A DNA stretch of 64,000 nucleotides from Shimia abyssi (GTDB taxonomy: Bacteria > Pseudomonadota > Alphaproteobacteria > Rhodobacterales > Rhodobacteraceae). Positions within the stretch are counted from its first letter, which is position 1. Each line of letters starts with the position of its first letter. Both the position numbers and the translations under genes were made by a program. Shown piece after piece: positions 44,597-54,035 of the stretch. The DNA lies in assembly GCF_003014475.1 (NCBI RefSeq), contig NZ_PYGJ01000008.1, positions 1 through 64,000 on the forward strand. The letters are read 5' to 3'. The notes beneath the pieces are model-generated. The model ran no database searches. It saw only the letters and a list, made by a program, of their open reading frames with translations, and was not told the DNA's origin.

Positions 44597-45796
44597 TTAC
44601 CGCGCGCCGAGTCCCATTTGCATGAGGGTCTTGCGCACCGGGGCCATCGAGTAGAGCGCATTGAGGCCCATTGCGCGCGCGTCGCGCAAAGGTTGGGCGG
44701 ACACCATCGAGGTGCGGTTCAAAAGGTCGATGCCTTTGACCCGGAGTTTGACCTCGGTAAAGCGTTTGCGATGGTAGCTGTCGAGCATTGCGGCATCGCC
44801 AAGCTGCGCGGGATTTGCCTTGGCCAGATCGAGCAGGACACGCATGTCGCCCAAGCTCATATTGAGTCCCTGGGCTCCAATGGGGGGCACGACATGGGCG
44901 GCCTCTGCCACCAAGGCGAGGCGTTCACCGGACAGGCGTTCAGCGGATTGCGAGATGATCGGCCAGATCGTGCGGCGCGAGGCCAGCGAGAGGGGGCCGA
45001 AAAGCGAACAGCCGCGTATTGTCATTTCGTCTTCAAATGCTGCGACGTCCATCTCGAACAGCTCTTTGGCGCGCGGTCCGCGCTCCATCCATACCAGTGC
45101 GGATGACGGCTTGCCTTCGTAGTCGGGCAGGGGCACCAATGTGAATGGGCCGCCAGAGCGGTGGATCTCGGTTGAGACATTGCAATGCGGGATTGGGTGG
45201 GTGACGGCGAGCGCGAGCGCCTTTTGCCCGTAGCGGGTGGTTTGCACGTTTATCCCGGCGGCCTCTCGCATGGGCGAATTCCGGCCATCGGCTGCAATGA
45301 CAAGTTTGGCGCGAGTCTGGCTGCCGTCAGACAGAGTGACACGAGCCTCGTTCGTGCGGGTGAAGAGGGATTTAGTGGCAACTCCCAGCCGCAGGTCAAC
45401 ATTGGCGAGGGATTCCAGCCGCGCCAGCATTTCGCGGCGCAGCAGCCAGTTGGGCAGGTTCCAGCCAAAGGGCTGGTCGGAGATGTCCGCGGCTTCGAAA
45501 TCTTTGATGATCCGAGGTTCGGGAACCTCGCCGCCTGCATCGACGATGCGCATGATCTGAAGCGGAGCGGCGTGATTGGCGAGGCGGGACCAGAGGCCGG
45601 CCTCTTCGAGCAGGGCACGCGCGGGTTGCAGAAAGGCGGTGGTGCGCAGGTCTGCACCGGCCGTGTCACGCTCGGTCACAGGCGACGTGGGGTCGACACA
45701 TTGCACGCTGAACCCTGCTGCTGCAAAGGCCGCTGCGGCGGTGAGGCCAGCAATGCCGCCGCCGGAAATCAGGATGTCGACATGAGTGATGTTCAT
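44597..45796 (-). CDS. UbiH/UbiF/UbiL-family FAD-dependent hydroxylase (ubiquinone biosynthesis)
   Basis: A 399-residue flavoprotein monooxygenase. The dinucleotide motif is ILISGGGIAGLTAAAAF at 8-24; the second FAD motif is VAEAAHVVPPIGAQGLNMSL, with Glu in place of the usual Asp, which is frequent in alphaproteobacterial members. The C-terminal third has the UbiH pattern (LDSYHRKRFTEV). It most likely hydroxylates a ring position of the ubiquinone precursor, but which position cannot be told. AGGAGG precedes the ATG at 45796; a longer frame to 45985 is not supported. Confidence 0.85.
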   Translation of the reverse strand: MNITHVDILISGGGIAGLTAAAAFAAAGFSVQCVDPTSPVTERDTAGADLRTTAFLQPARALLEEAGLWSRLANHAAPLQIMRIVDAGGEVPEPRIIKDFEAADISDQPFGWNLPNWLLRREMLARLESLANVDLRLGVATKSLFTRTNEARVTLSDGSQTRAKLVIAADGRNSPMREAAGINVQTTRYGQKALALAVTHPIPHCNVSTEIHRSGGPFTLVPLPDYEGKPSSALVWMERGPRAKELFEMDVAAFEDEMTIRGCSLFGPLSLASRRTIWPIISQSAERLSGERLALVAEAAHVVPPIGAQGLNMSLGDMRVLLDLAKANPAQLGDAAMLDSYHRKRFTEVKLRVKGIDLLNRTSMVSAQPLRDARAMGLNALYSMAPVRKTLMQMGLGAR

Positions 45797-45846
45797 AGGG
45801 CGGTGCCTCCTGATTGGGGACATTAGTCGCCTTGGCGGGAGGTTGG

Positions 45847-45870
45847 AAGGGGCGCGATTTGTCGCCCCTT
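45847..45870 (-). terminator. terminator-like hairpin after the 68-residue membrane protein gene
   Basis: AAGGGGCG (45847-45854) pairs with CGCCCCTT (45863-45870). It lies between the small membrane protein gene and the UbiH-type gene on minus, without a U tract. Confidence 0.4.
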
Positions 45871-45879
45871 GAGTGGATG

Positions 45880-46086
45880 TCAGCCGCGGGTGATGATGAT
45901 CAGAACAGTCCAGATCAAGGGCACCAGCGCGACGGCAGGGATGTAGAGACCGGGAACACCAAAGACAAAAATTGCTGAACCCCACGCGACCACAACAGCG
46001 GCGAGCACGGCATAGATCCAGAACACGGTTGACGAGTCGTCGGTGTCAGGTGGGGCAGAGGAAGTGGAGGCTTGGCCAAGGCTCAT
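45880..46086 (-). CDS. small membrane protein, two predicted helices
   Basis: A 68-residue protein with a polar N-terminus (1-20, Ser/Asp-rich) and two hydrophobic stretches (about 22-46 and 48-65; VFWIYAVLAAVVVAWGSAIF then GLYIPAVALVPLIWTVLIII), ending TRG. No family name is recognised. It ends 83 bp before the UbiH-type gene on the same strand. Codon use and the clean helix pattern argue that it is real, but function is unknown. Confidence 0.6.
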   Translation of the reverse strand: MSLGQASTSSAPPDTDDSSTVFWIYAVLAAVVVAWGSAIFVFGVPGLYIPAVALVPLIWTVLIIITRG

Positions 46087-46242
46087 TTTTGTGCACCTTT
46101 TGCGGCGCCGCGCCGGGATGTGGCGGACGGTGGTTGCAGGAGATAGGAGAGCGGTTTGCTGTTCCTGAAACTTTAAATAGGTATTTGCCGTACATCTTTA
46201 ATTGGGCAGGTTGTCGCAACCAAAGACGTAAAGAGGCAAGTG

Positions 46243-46887
46243 TCAGGTCAATTTGGTCAGAAAATCCGGCAGGTCGTCGGTGTGGTGGTGGATGTGATCC
46301 GCATCCAACCGGTCGGGGGCGACGTGTACGGTGCGCATTCCCATGTCGTGTGGCGCTTTGAGGTTGCGCGGGTCATCTTCGAACATTGCAGCGGATTCGG
46401 TGGTAACACCGTCGCGCGCAAAGATCGCCTCGAACGCCGCGCGTTCGGGTTTGGGCAGGAAATCCGCGTGTTCGACGCCGTAAACCGCGTCAAACAAGTT
46501 TGAGAGCCCGCGCGCGGCCAGCACCCGCTCGGCGTAGGGTGCGGTTCCGTTGGTGTAGACGATGGCGCGACCCGGTAATGCGCGGATTTGCGCGGCGAGA
46601 TGGGGGTCAGGCTCAAGATGGTCGAGCGAGATGTCGTGCACATCCACGAGGTAAGGCGTGGGATCCACATCATGTTCGCGCATTAATCCAGCGAGGGTGG
46701 TGCCGTGGGTGCGCCAATAGTGCTGGCGCAGGTGGTCAGCCTCGGGTCGGGAAACGCCAAGTGCCTGCATCACATAATCGGTCATGCGCACTTCGATCTG
46801 GTCAAACAGGCGCGCGTGGGGCGGGTAAAGGGTGTTGTCGAGGTCGAACACCCAGGTTTTGACATGTGCAAAGGACTGTTTTGGCAT
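46243..46887 (-). CDS. HAD-superfamily pyrimidine 5'-nucleotidase-like phosphatase
   Basis: A 214-residue HAD hydrolase with all four motifs: DLDNTLYPP (nucleophile and acid), YTNGT, the lysine in LPKPERAAF, and FEDDPRNL. The DLDNTLYPP signature and helical cap place it with SDT1/YjjG-like pyrimidine nucleotidases, so UMP, CMP or modified nucleotides are likely substrates. It is divergent from the GntR gene with about 140 bp between. Confidence 0.87.
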   Translation of the reverse strand: MPKQSFAHVKTWVFDLDNTLYPPHARLFDQIEVRMTDYVMQALGVSRPEADHLRQHYWRTHGTTLAGLMREHDVDPTPYLVDVHDISLDHLEPDPHLAAQIRALPGRAIVYTNGTAPYAERVLAARGLSNLFDAVYGVEHADFLPKPERAAFEAIFARDGVTTESAAMFEDDPRNLKAPHDMGMRTVHVAPDRLDADHIHHHTDDLPDFLTKLT

Positions 46888-46944
46888 GGGCGCACATTAG
46901 GGACTGTGCGCGGGGGGGACAATGGGGTGTTTGGGAGGATATTT

Positions 46945-46957
46945 ACGCTTTAAGCGT
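46945..46957. promoter_or_regulatory. short inverted repeat upstream of the GntR gene
   Basis: ACGCTT-T-AAGCGT is a perfect 6+1+6 inverted repeat 71 bp before the GntR start, in the spacer divergent from the HAD gene. A GntR-type autoregulatory site is possible, though it does not match the FadR-like TNGTNNNACNA consensus. Confidence 0.3.
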
Positions 46958-47028
46958 TGTCCAATGGGGTTGCATGATTGGTGCCGTCACGTAATGCTGG
47001 CCTGCATCGCGACAGGGAGACGCCGGAT

Positions 47029-47667
47029 ATGGCCCAAGTGAAATCAACCAACAAGGACGCCTATACGCTGATCCTCGAAGCCATTGATGTGGGTGTTTAC
47101 AAACCCGGTGATCGGCTGGTGGAGAGCGATCTGGCGGAGCGGTTTGGCGTGTCGCGCACACCCATCCGAGAGGCGTTACAACGGCTGGAAACACAGAGCC
47201 TGTTGGCGCGGGATGGGAGGAGCCTGATTGTGTCGTCGCTGGATCACAACCAGATGGCAGAGCTTTATGTGGTGCGCACCGAGCTGGAGGGGCTGGCGGC
47301 GCGATTGGCGGCGCGACATGCGACTCGCGAAGAGGTGCGCGTGTTGCAGGATATGGTGGATGATGACCAGAAGCTGGTTAACGACCCAGTGGCTTTGGCG
47401 CGCACCAACCGGCGGTTTCACAAACAGATCCATTTGGCCTCGCATAACCGCTATTTGGTGCAACAGCTGGATCTGGTGCATCGCTCTATGGCGCTGATGG
47501 CGACAACGTCGATTGCCGTAGAGGGGCGCGGCGCGGTGACATTGGTGGAGCATCAGGCGATTGTAGATGCCGTTTCAGCGCGAGACGAGGATGGGGCCTA
47601 TAACGCATTGAGGGACCACATCAGTCAGGCATTTGTGACGCGATTGAAGCAGGAAAATGATAGCTAA
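47029..47667 (+). CDS. GntR-family transcriptional regulator, FadR/FCD subgroup
   Basis: A 212-residue regulator. The N-terminal winged helix contains YKPGDRLVESDLAERFGVSR and TPIREALQRLETQSLL, and the C-terminal FCD domain carries the metal-binding residues around NRRFHKQIHLAS and LVEHQAIVDAV. ATG 47029 has GGGAGA upstream. The gene end overlaps the convergent glycosyltransferase end by 4 bp. The ligand and targets are unknown. Confidence 0.9.
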   Translation: MAQVKSTNKDAYTLILEAIDVGVYKPGDRLVESDLAERFGVSRTPIREALQRLETQSLLARDGRSLIVSSLDHNQMAELYVVRTELEGLAARLAARHATREEVRVLQDMVDDDQKLVNDPVALARTNRRFHKQIHLASHNRYLVQQLDLVHRSMALMATTSIAVEGRGAVTLVEHQAIVDAVSARDEDGAYNALRDHISQAFVTRLKQENDS

Positions 47668-49571
47668 GACAGCCTGTTGGTTTCAGGCGTTGAGGGAGCA
47701 GTTTCAGTCGCCTCTGCCGTTTTGCCGTGGGCGGGTTTGTCCCAGTAATACGGCGCAACCAGCAGTTCGATCAGTGCTTTGTAGGCGGCAACTGTTGCCA
47801 GTGGAAAGTAAAGGGTCATGGTCAGTACCCACGGGTATAGCCGTTCGCGGCCTTGCCCCATGACTGAGGTGAGAGCGATGGCCGAACTGAGGATGCCAGC
47901 GCAAATCAGAAGAAAACCTGCAATGGCAATTGCGTGCGGGCCAACGTGGTTGGTTAACGGATGTTGCAGCCCAAAGGCCGCGCCCCAAAAGCTCCAGATT
48001 AGGGGGGCCAGCACAAATTGGGTCAGGGTGGTCATGAAGACCATGTGAAAGCCGATGAATTTTCGCGGGCCGAGGTCGCGCCAGAGCTGGCGTGGGCGGC
48101 GCATGTGGACGAGGTAGGTGACCATGAACCCTTTGAGCCATCGTGATCGTTGGCGGACCCATGCGATGGGATGGCAGTTGGCCTCTTCCTGAGTGACGGT
48201 GCGCATGAGTTCGGTGCGATAGCCGAAACGCGCCAGCCGGTATCCAAGATCGGCGTCTTCGGTAACGTTGTGGGCATCCCAACCCCCGACATGTTCAATG
48301 GCCGCGCGGCGCAGGAACAGGGTGGTTCCGCCCAGCGGAATGGCAAGGCCGAGGCGCGCGAGGCCCGGTAGGACAATCCGGAACCAGGTGGAGTATTCGA
48401 TGGTAAAGCAGCGCGAGAGCCAGTTGGTGTAGGGGTTGTAGTAATCGAGCACGCCCTGAACGCAGGCGACATTGGGGTCGGCGTGTGCAAAGTGGCGCGC
48501 GACCTGTTCCAGCTGGTCGCGGGCAGGGGCATCTTCGGCGTCCCAGATGCCAATAATGTCACCTTTGCAATAATCGAGCGCATAGTTCAGCGCGCGTGGT
48601 TTGGTGGTGAGCCCGGAGCCCGAAGGTACCTTGATCACACGCATCCATTTGGGAAGGCGTGTTTCCGCGACGGTTTGCCGGGTTAGGGTGTCTTTCTCCT
48701 CAAGCACAAGTACCACATCCAGAAGGGCGCGCGGATAGGTGAGGCGGGTTAGTCGCCGGATCAACGCCTGAGCGATTTCGGTTTCGCGGTATAGCGGTAC
48801 CAGAACCGAGATTCGGGGCAGGCGGCTGTTTGGCGGCATGGGGGGCGTTGGCGGATCGTGCCGGTGCAGCAGGTGCAGCACAAAGGCAGTGCCCTTCATC
48901 AATGTTGCCACAAACAACGACAACAGCGCCCACACCATCAAGGCAGCAAGCAGCGACATCGGGGCAAAAATGCCAGCCAAAAGCAATGATAGAGTCAGCA
49001 GAATGACGCAGATCGTACGCGTGTGGTTACGACGGTCCCAGCCCCGGCAACTGAACACTTGGTCGACGCGGGTTTCTGCCATTTTGGTCAGGTGAGGTTT
49101 GCAGGTGTTGGTGATGTAGTCGCGCAATTGATCTTCGGAAGCAACGACAATCAGGGCGTCGCGCATTTCCGGCGGCAAAGCCGGGCGCACGGTTTCCATG
49201 CGTTCCGGGCGGGCCGTGACGAGCACAAACATGTCGCTGACGCGCGCCCAAGGCAGGATCGAATGTTTGAGGCAAAATTCGGGAGATAACAGGTTGATCA
49301 GTGTCGGGTTCGGAGGATCAAGCTGTAGATCAATCGGGCGGGCACTGTATTGCTGGCACAGGGCACGTGACAGGTCCTCAGCAGAAATCCAGCCACGAGA
49401 TAGCAGGATTTCGGGCAATGTAGCGTCCCAGCTGCGTTTACAGCGCAGCGCGTAGAAGAGTTGCCACGGCGTAATCAGGTTACGTTCGATCAGCGCCCGG
49501 CCAAGATCGACCGGAACATCGGGCTGGGGAACAGCCTCGGCTTGCGAAATGCGCAGTACCGGGTCGTTCAT
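47664..49571 (-). CDS. processive glycosyltransferase family 2 with N-terminal MshEN (GspE_N) domain
   Basis: A 635-residue inner-membrane protein. Residues about 20-160 form an MshEN/GspE_N-type domain (DLGRALIERNLITPWQLFYA, LPEILLSRGWISAEDLSRAL). Two helices follow (about 185-235), then a GT-A catalytic domain with D344-A-E-D347, T437-E-D439 and the QRSRW motif at 474-478 that marks processive synthases, and four or so C-terminal helices. MshEN domains of ATPases bind c-di-GMP; here the first motif is DLG rather than RLG, so binding is uncertain. It probably makes an extracellular polysaccharide. ATG 49571 chosen; the frame extends six codons upstream. Confidence 0.85.
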   Translation of the reverse strand: MNDPVLRISQAEAVPQPDVPVDLGRALIERNLITPWQLFYALRCKRSWDATLPEILLSRGWISAEDLSRALCQQYSARPIDLQLDPPNPTLINLLSPEFCLKHSILPWARVSDMFVLVTARPERMETVRPALPPEMRDALIVVASEDQLRDYITNTCKPHLTKMAETRVDQVFSCRGWDRRNHTRTICVILLTLSLLLAGIFAPMSLLAALMVWALLSLFVATLMKGTAFVLHLLHRHDPPTPPMPPNSRLPRISVLVPLYRETEIAQALIRRLTRLTYPRALLDVVLVLEEKDTLTRQTVAETRLPKWMRVIKVPSGSGLTTKPRALNYALDYCKGDIIGIWDAEDAPARDQLEQVARHFAHADPNVACVQGVLDYYNPYTNWLSRCFTIEYSTWFRIVLPGLARLGLAIPLGGTTLFLRRAAIEHVGGWDAHNVTEDADLGYRLARFGYRTELMRTVTQEEANCHPIAWVRQRSRWLKGFMVTYLVHMRRPRQLWRDLGPRKFIGFHMVFMTTLTQFVLAPLIWSFWGAAFGLQHPLTNHVGPHAIAIAGFLLICAGILSSAIALTSVMGQGRERLYPWVLTMTLYFPLATVAAYKALIELLVAPYYWDKPAHGKTAEATETAPSTPETNRLS

Positions 49572-49669
49572 TCCACTTACCCGCCTCAAAGTCTCGTGAG
49601 AGAGAGTATGGGGCGGGTAAGTTAACGGCGTGTTAATAAAGGTTTACGGGGCTAGTGAATTTTAGCCGT

Positions 49670-50827
49670 TTATCCGGCGCGTTCATCCATATAGCGCGCA
49701 AATTTTTCAAACAGGTAGAAGCTGTCCTGCGGGCCGGGGCTTGCCTCGGGGTGGTGTTGTACCGAAAAGACCGGTTTGTCGGCAATGCGGATACCACAGT
49801 TGGACCCATCAAACAGCGAAACGTGGGTTTCCTGAACGCCGTCGGGCAGGGTTTGGCTGTCGACGGCAAACCCGTGGTTCATCGATGTGATCTCAACCTT
49901 GCCGGTTTCGTTATCTTTGACAGGGTGATTGGCCCCGTGGTGGCCGTGGTTCATTTTGACAGTCTTGCCGCCCAGAGCGAGGGCCAGCATCTGATGTCCG
50001 AGGCAGATACCAAAGACGGGCAGATCAGCCTTGAGCACATCTTTGATCATTGGAACGGCGTATTCGCCCGTTGCCGCCGGATCACCGGGACCGTTGGAGA
50101 GGAACACACCGTCGGGATTATGGGCCAGCACCTCTTGGGCCGTTGCCGTGGCGGGTAGCACGGTGACGTCACAGCCTGCCGACGCAAGGCAGCGCAGGAT
50201 GTTGCGCTTGGCACCGAAATCGACGGCGACCACCTTGTGTTTGGGGTTTTCCTGACGCGCGTAGCCATCTGGCCAAGCCCAACGCATTTCATCCCAGCGA
50301 TAGGACTGCGCACAGGTTACGTCCTTGGCCAGATCGAGACCTTCGAGGCCGGAAAAGGCGCGTGCCTTGGCCACGAGGGCTTCGGTATCAAATTTTCCGT
50401 CAGGATCATGGGCAAGGGCTACGTGGGGGGCACCCTGTTGACGGATTGCGCGGGTCAGGCGGCGGGTGTCAACGCCACCGATCGCGATGCGACCACGTGC
50501 GGCCAGCCAGTTTGAGAGCGTGTCCACCGAGCGCCAGTTGCTGGGCTCGGTCGGGTCCCATTTGACCACCATGCCCTCGGCAACGGGATCGCCCGTTTCG
50601 TCATCTTCGGGCGTGACGCCTGTGTTGCCGATATGGGGGAAGGTGAAGGTGACAACCTGTCCGGCGTAAGACGGATCGGTCATGATTTCCTGATACCCGG
50701 TCATGGCCGTATTGAAACACAGCTCTGCGACGGTGTCGCCGGTTGCGCCAAATCCGCGGCCGTAAAACAGCGTTCCATCGGCTAGGGCGAGACAAGCTGT
50801 TGGGTGGGATTGGGGCTCTTGGGCCAT
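49670..50827 (-). CDS. carA: carbamoyl-phosphate synthase small (glutaminase) subunit
   Basis: A 385-residue protein: N-terminal CPSase_sm_chain domain (TACLALADGTLFYGRGFG, FNTAMTGYQEIMTDPSYAGQ) and a class I glutamine amidotransferase with the nucleophile Cys in VFGICLGHQML and the His-Glu pair in SVQHHPEASPGP. It supplies ammonia to CarB for arginine and pyrimidine synthesis; carB is not in the window. ATG 50827 has GGAGAG upstream; a long upstream in-frame extension overlaps the divergent yqeY-type gene and is rejected. Confidence 0.96.
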   Translation of the reverse strand: MAQEPQSHPTACLALADGTLFYGRGFGATGDTVAELCFNTAMTGYQEIMTDPSYAGQVVTFTFPHIGNTGVTPEDDETGDPVAEGMVVKWDPTEPSNWRSVDTLSNWLAARGRIAIGGVDTRRLTRAIRQQGAPHVALAHDPDGKFDTEALVAKARAFSGLEGLDLAKDVTCAQSYRWDEMRWAWPDGYARQENPKHKVVAVDFGAKRNILRCLASAGCDVTVLPATATAQEVLAHNPDGVFLSNGPGDPAATGEYAVPMIKDVLKADLPVFGICLGHQMLALALGGKTVKMNHGHHGANHPVKDNETGKVEITSMNHGFAVDSQTLPDGVQETHVSLFDGSNCGIRIADKPVFSVQHHPEASPGPQDSFYLFEKFARYMDERAG

Positions 50828-51020
50828 GGGGCGACTCTCCGGCTGACAAATTGCAAGGTACCTATGTCGAGCCGCGATCAGCGTCAAGCCATGCTGCGCG
50901 GCTTGAACGTCGTTTCGTCGGTTCACTGATGGTAACGGTAACGGTTGCGCACGGGGGCAGGTAAGACTATGGTCCGTTCCTTGTGTTCGACAATAATTGC
51001 CACAGCGGATGGTGGAGCAA

Positions 51021-51488
51021 ATGACACTGCGAGACGAAATCAATACAGCGTTGAAACAGGCAATGCGCGACAGGGCGGCTAATCGGTTGTCGACGTTGCG
51101 GCTGATTATGGCGGCAATCAAAGACCGCGATATCGCGGCGCGTTCGCATGGCGAGGACCGCACCGGAGTGGATGACGCGGAAATCCTGAGTATCTTGGCA
51201 AAGATGGTCAAGCAACGACAGGAAAGCGCGCGGACCTATGAAGAAGGCGGGCGGTTGGACCTGGCTGAGCGCGAGATTTCAGAGATTGGCGTGATCGAAG
51301 AATTCCTGCCCAAGCAGTTGTCTGAAGACGAGGTTGTTAAGGCCGTGGCAGATGCGATTGCCGAGGTTGGCGCAAGTTCGATCCGTGATATGGGGAAGGT
51401 GATGGGTGCGCTGAAGTCAAAATTCACCGGTCAGATGGATTTTGGCAAGGTCGGCCCGCTGGTCAAGGACCAGTTGAACAAAGGCTGA
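51021..51488 (+). CDS. GatB/YqeY domain-containing protein
   Basis: A 155-residue all-helical YqeY protein related to the tail of GatB (LRDEINTALKQAMRDRAANR, STLRLIMAAIKDRDIAAR, EIGVIEEFLPKQLSEDEV, IRDMGKVMGALKSKFTGQMD). The GatB tail binds tRNA in the amidotransferase; the role of stand-alone YqeY is not settled. ATG 51021 has GGAG at 51013-51016. It is divergent from carA, an arrangement common in alphaproteobacteria, and ends in a strong terminator. Confidence 0.9.
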   Translation: MTLRDEINTALKQAMRDRAANRLSTLRLIMAAIKDRDIAARSHGEDRTGVDDAEILSILAKMVKQRQESARTYEEGGRLDLAEREISEIGVIEEFLPKQLSEDEVVKAVADAIAEVGASSIRDMGKVMGALKSKFTGQMDFGKVGPLVKDQLNKG

Positions 51489-51511
51489 ACTGGATTTGAT
51501 GCAAGAATTTG

Positions 51512-51540
51512 AGCGCGCTTCTGGTGAAGCGCGCTTTTTT
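51512..51540 (+). terminator. intrinsic terminator after the yqeY-type gene
   Basis: AGCGCGCTT (51512-51520) and AAGCGCGCT (51527-51535) form a perfect 9-bp stem around CTGGTG, followed by TTTTTT. It lies 24 bp after the stop codon. Confidence 0.92.
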
Positions 51541-51559
51541 ATGCGCGGACGCGATCGCG

Positions 51560-52342
51560 TCACAGCATAGGGAACCAGTCTTCGCGCAGTCTTTGTCCGG
51601 GTGTCATGTCGTGACCCGGAAAAGGCGGAGATGTCGGGCCCGGACGTTCGACATAACGCGCGTCGTCGCCCAAAAGGCGCAACGAGAAGGCGCGTCGCCG
51701 GGTGGTTGACGTGTTGCCACGTGCGCCGTGCAGGATGTTGTAATTGAAGGCAACGGCATCGCCCGGTTCCATCGCCCATTCAACAACACGCATGCCTTCG
51801 GCGTCGGGATCGGGGATAGGCATGTACTCGTCTTCGTTCGGAAAGAAGCTTTCTTCGCTGACCCAGCGTGTGGGCAAGACGGGTTTTTCCCAGCGGTGCG
51901 ACCCGGCGACACAACGCAGGGCCGCGTCTGTGACCGGATCAAGCGGGGACCAGAAACTGACCGTCTGGGTGCCCTCGACAAAGTAATAGGGGCCATCCGT
52001 GTGCCACGGCGTGGCCATTGAGGTGCCGGGCTCTTTTACAAGAACGTGGTCATGAAAAAGCTGGACTGTTTTCGATTGCATCAGTTGGGCGGCGACTTTG
52101 GCAGCGGGGGAATTGGTGATGACGTCCTTGAATTCCGGGATGGCCTGCCAGTTGCAATAATCGTCAAAGAAACGTCCGGTTTCGCCCGCTTTGTCGTTGT
52201 TGGAGGCATAGGGGCCGGGTGATGCCATGTTCCGGTCGATCCCGGCGCGTAGGGTGTCCACATGATCCGCGAACAAGCCTTTGATCAGAACGACCCCGTC
52301 GGTCTGAAACGTGTCGATGTCAGATTGGGTGATAAGGGACAT
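51560..52342 (-). CDS. phytanoyl-CoA dioxygenase (PhyH) family protein
   Basis: A 260-residue Fe(II)/2-oxoglutarate dioxygenase. The iron ligands appear as HTD in TPWHTDGPYYFV and the distal His in NILHGARGNTS, with RRAFSLRLLGDD giving the 2-oxoglutarate-binding Arg. Ectoine hydroxylase, phytanoyl-CoA hydroxylases and many small-molecule hydroxylases belong here. No ectoine genes are nearby, so the substrate stays open. It is transcribed away from the CoxG-like gene. Confidence 0.85.
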   Translation of the reverse strand: MSLITQSDIDTFQTDGVVLIKGLFADHVDTLRAGIDRNMASPGPYASNNDKAGETGRFFDDYCNWQAIPEFKDVITNSPAAKVAAQLMQSKTVQLFHDHVLVKEPGTSMATPWHTDGPYYFVEGTQTVSFWSPLDPVTDAALRCVAGSHRWEKPVLPTRWVSEESFFPNEDEYMPIPDPDAEGMRVVEWAMEPGDAVAFNYNILHGARGNTSTTRRRAFSLRLLGDDARYVERPGPTSPPFPGHDMTPGQRLREDWFPML

Positions 52343-52485
52343 GGGGGCGACTCCTGAAGTAGTGTGGCACGAATTGAAACCGCGAGCGCGGCGAGGTCAA
52401 GGTGGCAGTCCGACATTGGTCTGGTTGTTTTGAGACACCTGTGAAACTAAGGTGTCGCGAGTTCAGGTCAGAGGAGTTCCCGGCG

Positions 52486-53004
52486 ATGCAGATGAGTGAT
52501 CAGAAAGATATTGCGGCCCCCGTCGCTGAGGTGTGGGCCGCGCTGTTGAGTGCGGATGTCCTGAAGGCTTGTGTGCCCGGCGCGCAGTCAGTCACCGGTA
52601 ACGCAGAAGATGGGTTCGAAGCCACCGTGACCCAGAAGGTCGGGCCGGTAAAGGCCACATTCAAAGGCCAGGTGACATTGTCTAATATCGTGGAGGGCGA
52701 GAGCCTGACGCTGAGCGGTGAAGGTAAGGGCGGCGCTGCCGGTTTTGCCAAGGGCGGCGCAGACGTGACACTGACGCCAAGCGAAGTGGGTACGCTATTG
52801 AGTTACGAAGTGGACGCCAAGGTGGGCGGTAAGCTTGCGCAGTTGGGTTCGCGGTTGATTGATGGGTTTTCCAAAAAAATGGCGGATCAGTTTTTTGCAA
52901 ATCTGCAAGAAACGCTGGAGGGGCCAGCGGAGACAGATGCTGCCGACGAAAACGCCAGGGAAGGCGAAAAGAAAGGGCTGTTTAAGCGACTGACCGGGGG
53001 GTGA
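52486..53004 (+). CDS. CoxG-like SRPBCC protein (carbon monoxide dehydrogenase subunit G family)
   Basis: A 172-residue protein with the CoxG pattern (IAAPVAEVWAALLSADVLKA, CVPGAQSV, GKLAQLGSRLIDGFSKKMAD) and a charged tail. In carboxydotrophs CoxG helps membrane recruitment of CO dehydrogenase, but many relatives occur without cox genes, as here. ATG 52486 is preceded by GAGGAG. No xanthine or CO dehydrogenase gene is in the window. Confidence 0.85.
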   Translation: MQMSDQKDIAAPVAEVWAALLSADVLKACVPGAQSVTGNAEDGFEATVTQKVGPVKATFKGQVTLSNIVEGESLTLSGEGKGGAAGFAKGGADVTLTPSEVGTLLSYEVDAKVGGKLAQLGSRLIDGFSKKMADQFFANLQETLEGPAETDAADENAREGEKKGLFKRLTGG

Positions 53005-53105
53005 TCTGGCGCGGTGCATAGATGCACAGCGCACACTCTCGAAAATGTCCTTGGCATTGCAAGCGAGGCTGTTAGGTTCGCGGCCTCCGAATAGACGAGG
53101 CGCTT

Positions 53106-54035
53106 ATGGACAACATTGTCGAGATTCGCGATTTGCGGAAAACCTATGCTGGCGGGTTCGAAGCGCTGAAAGGCGTGAACCTTTCGATCAAAAAGGGTGA
53201 GATTCTTGCTCTCTTGGGGCCCAATGGCGCAGGAAAGACCACGCTGATTTCAACGATCTGTGGCATTACCAATCCCGGCTCGGGATCTGTGTTGGTGGGC
53301 GGTCATGATGTTGTTACCCAATATCGGGATGCCCGCCGTTTGATTGGATTGGTGCCTCAAGAGATTAATCTGGAGCCCTTCAGCAAGGTTAAAGACACGG
53401 TTGCTTTTTCGCGCGGATTGTTTGGAAAGCCGCGCAATCCTGCGCTGATTGAGCGCATTCTGCGCCAACTGTCGCTGTGGGAAAAACGGGATGCGCGGGT
53501 CGTTGAGTTGTCCGGCGGCATGAAACGCAGGGTTCTGATCGCCAAGGCGCTGAGCCATGAACCAGAGGTGTTGTTTCTGGACGAGCCGACGGCGGGTGTG
53601 GATGTCGAACTTCGCAAAGACATGTGGGACATTGTCGCCGAACTGAAAGAGCTGGGCACGACGATTATTCTGACCACGCACTATATCGAAGAGGCCGAGG
53701 CGATTGCCGACCGGATTGGCGTGATCAGCAGCGGGCAACTGTTGCTGGTAGAAGAAAAAGCCGAGCTGATGGCGCGGCTGGGGCAGAAACGTTTGCAGAT
53801 TGATCTGCAAGACAAGCTGTCTGCCGTTCCTGATGTATTGGTGGAATACAATTTGGAACTTGTCGAGGATGGGCAGGCTCTGAGATATACCTATGACACG
53901 CGCGGCGAACGCACTGGGATCACACGGTTACTGGGTGATTTGGCGTCCGCAGGGATCACATTGACTGATATTCAAACCGAACAATCGAGCCTTGAAGAAA
54001 TCTTCGTCGGCCTGGTCAAGGAGGGCGCGGCATGA
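53106..54035 (+). CDS. ABC-2 type transporter ATP-binding protein (YadG/NodI-like)
   Basis: A 309-residue ATPase with Walker [10 protein letters not shown], the Q-loop VPQEINLE, signature LSGGMKRR, Walker [13 protein letters not shown] and the switch His in TTHYIEEAE. The C-terminal 70 residues form the regulatory tail usual in this class. It overlaps the permease gene by 4 bp, so the two form a half-transporter pair, probably an exporter; substrate unknown. Confidence 0.93.
   Translation: MDNIVEIRDLRKTYAGGFEALKGVNLSIKKGEILALLGPNGAGKTTLISTICGITNPGSGSVLVGGHDVVTQYRDARRLIGLVPQEINLEPFSKVKDTVAFSRGLFGKPRNPALIERILRQLSLWEKRDARVVELSGGMKRRVLIAKALSHEPEVLFLDEPTAGVDVELRKDMWDIVAELKELGTTIILTTHYIEEAEAIADRIGVISSGQLLLVEEKAELMARLGQKRLQIDLQDKLSAVPDVLVEYNLELVEDGQALRYTYDTRGERTGITRLLGDLASAGITLTDIQTEQSSLEEIFVGLVKEGAA

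Noticed and set aside
50828-51211. 128-residue N-terminal extension of carA
   Set aside because: It would run through the divergent yqeY-type gene, has no similarity to CarA, and ATG 50827 has a ribosome site.
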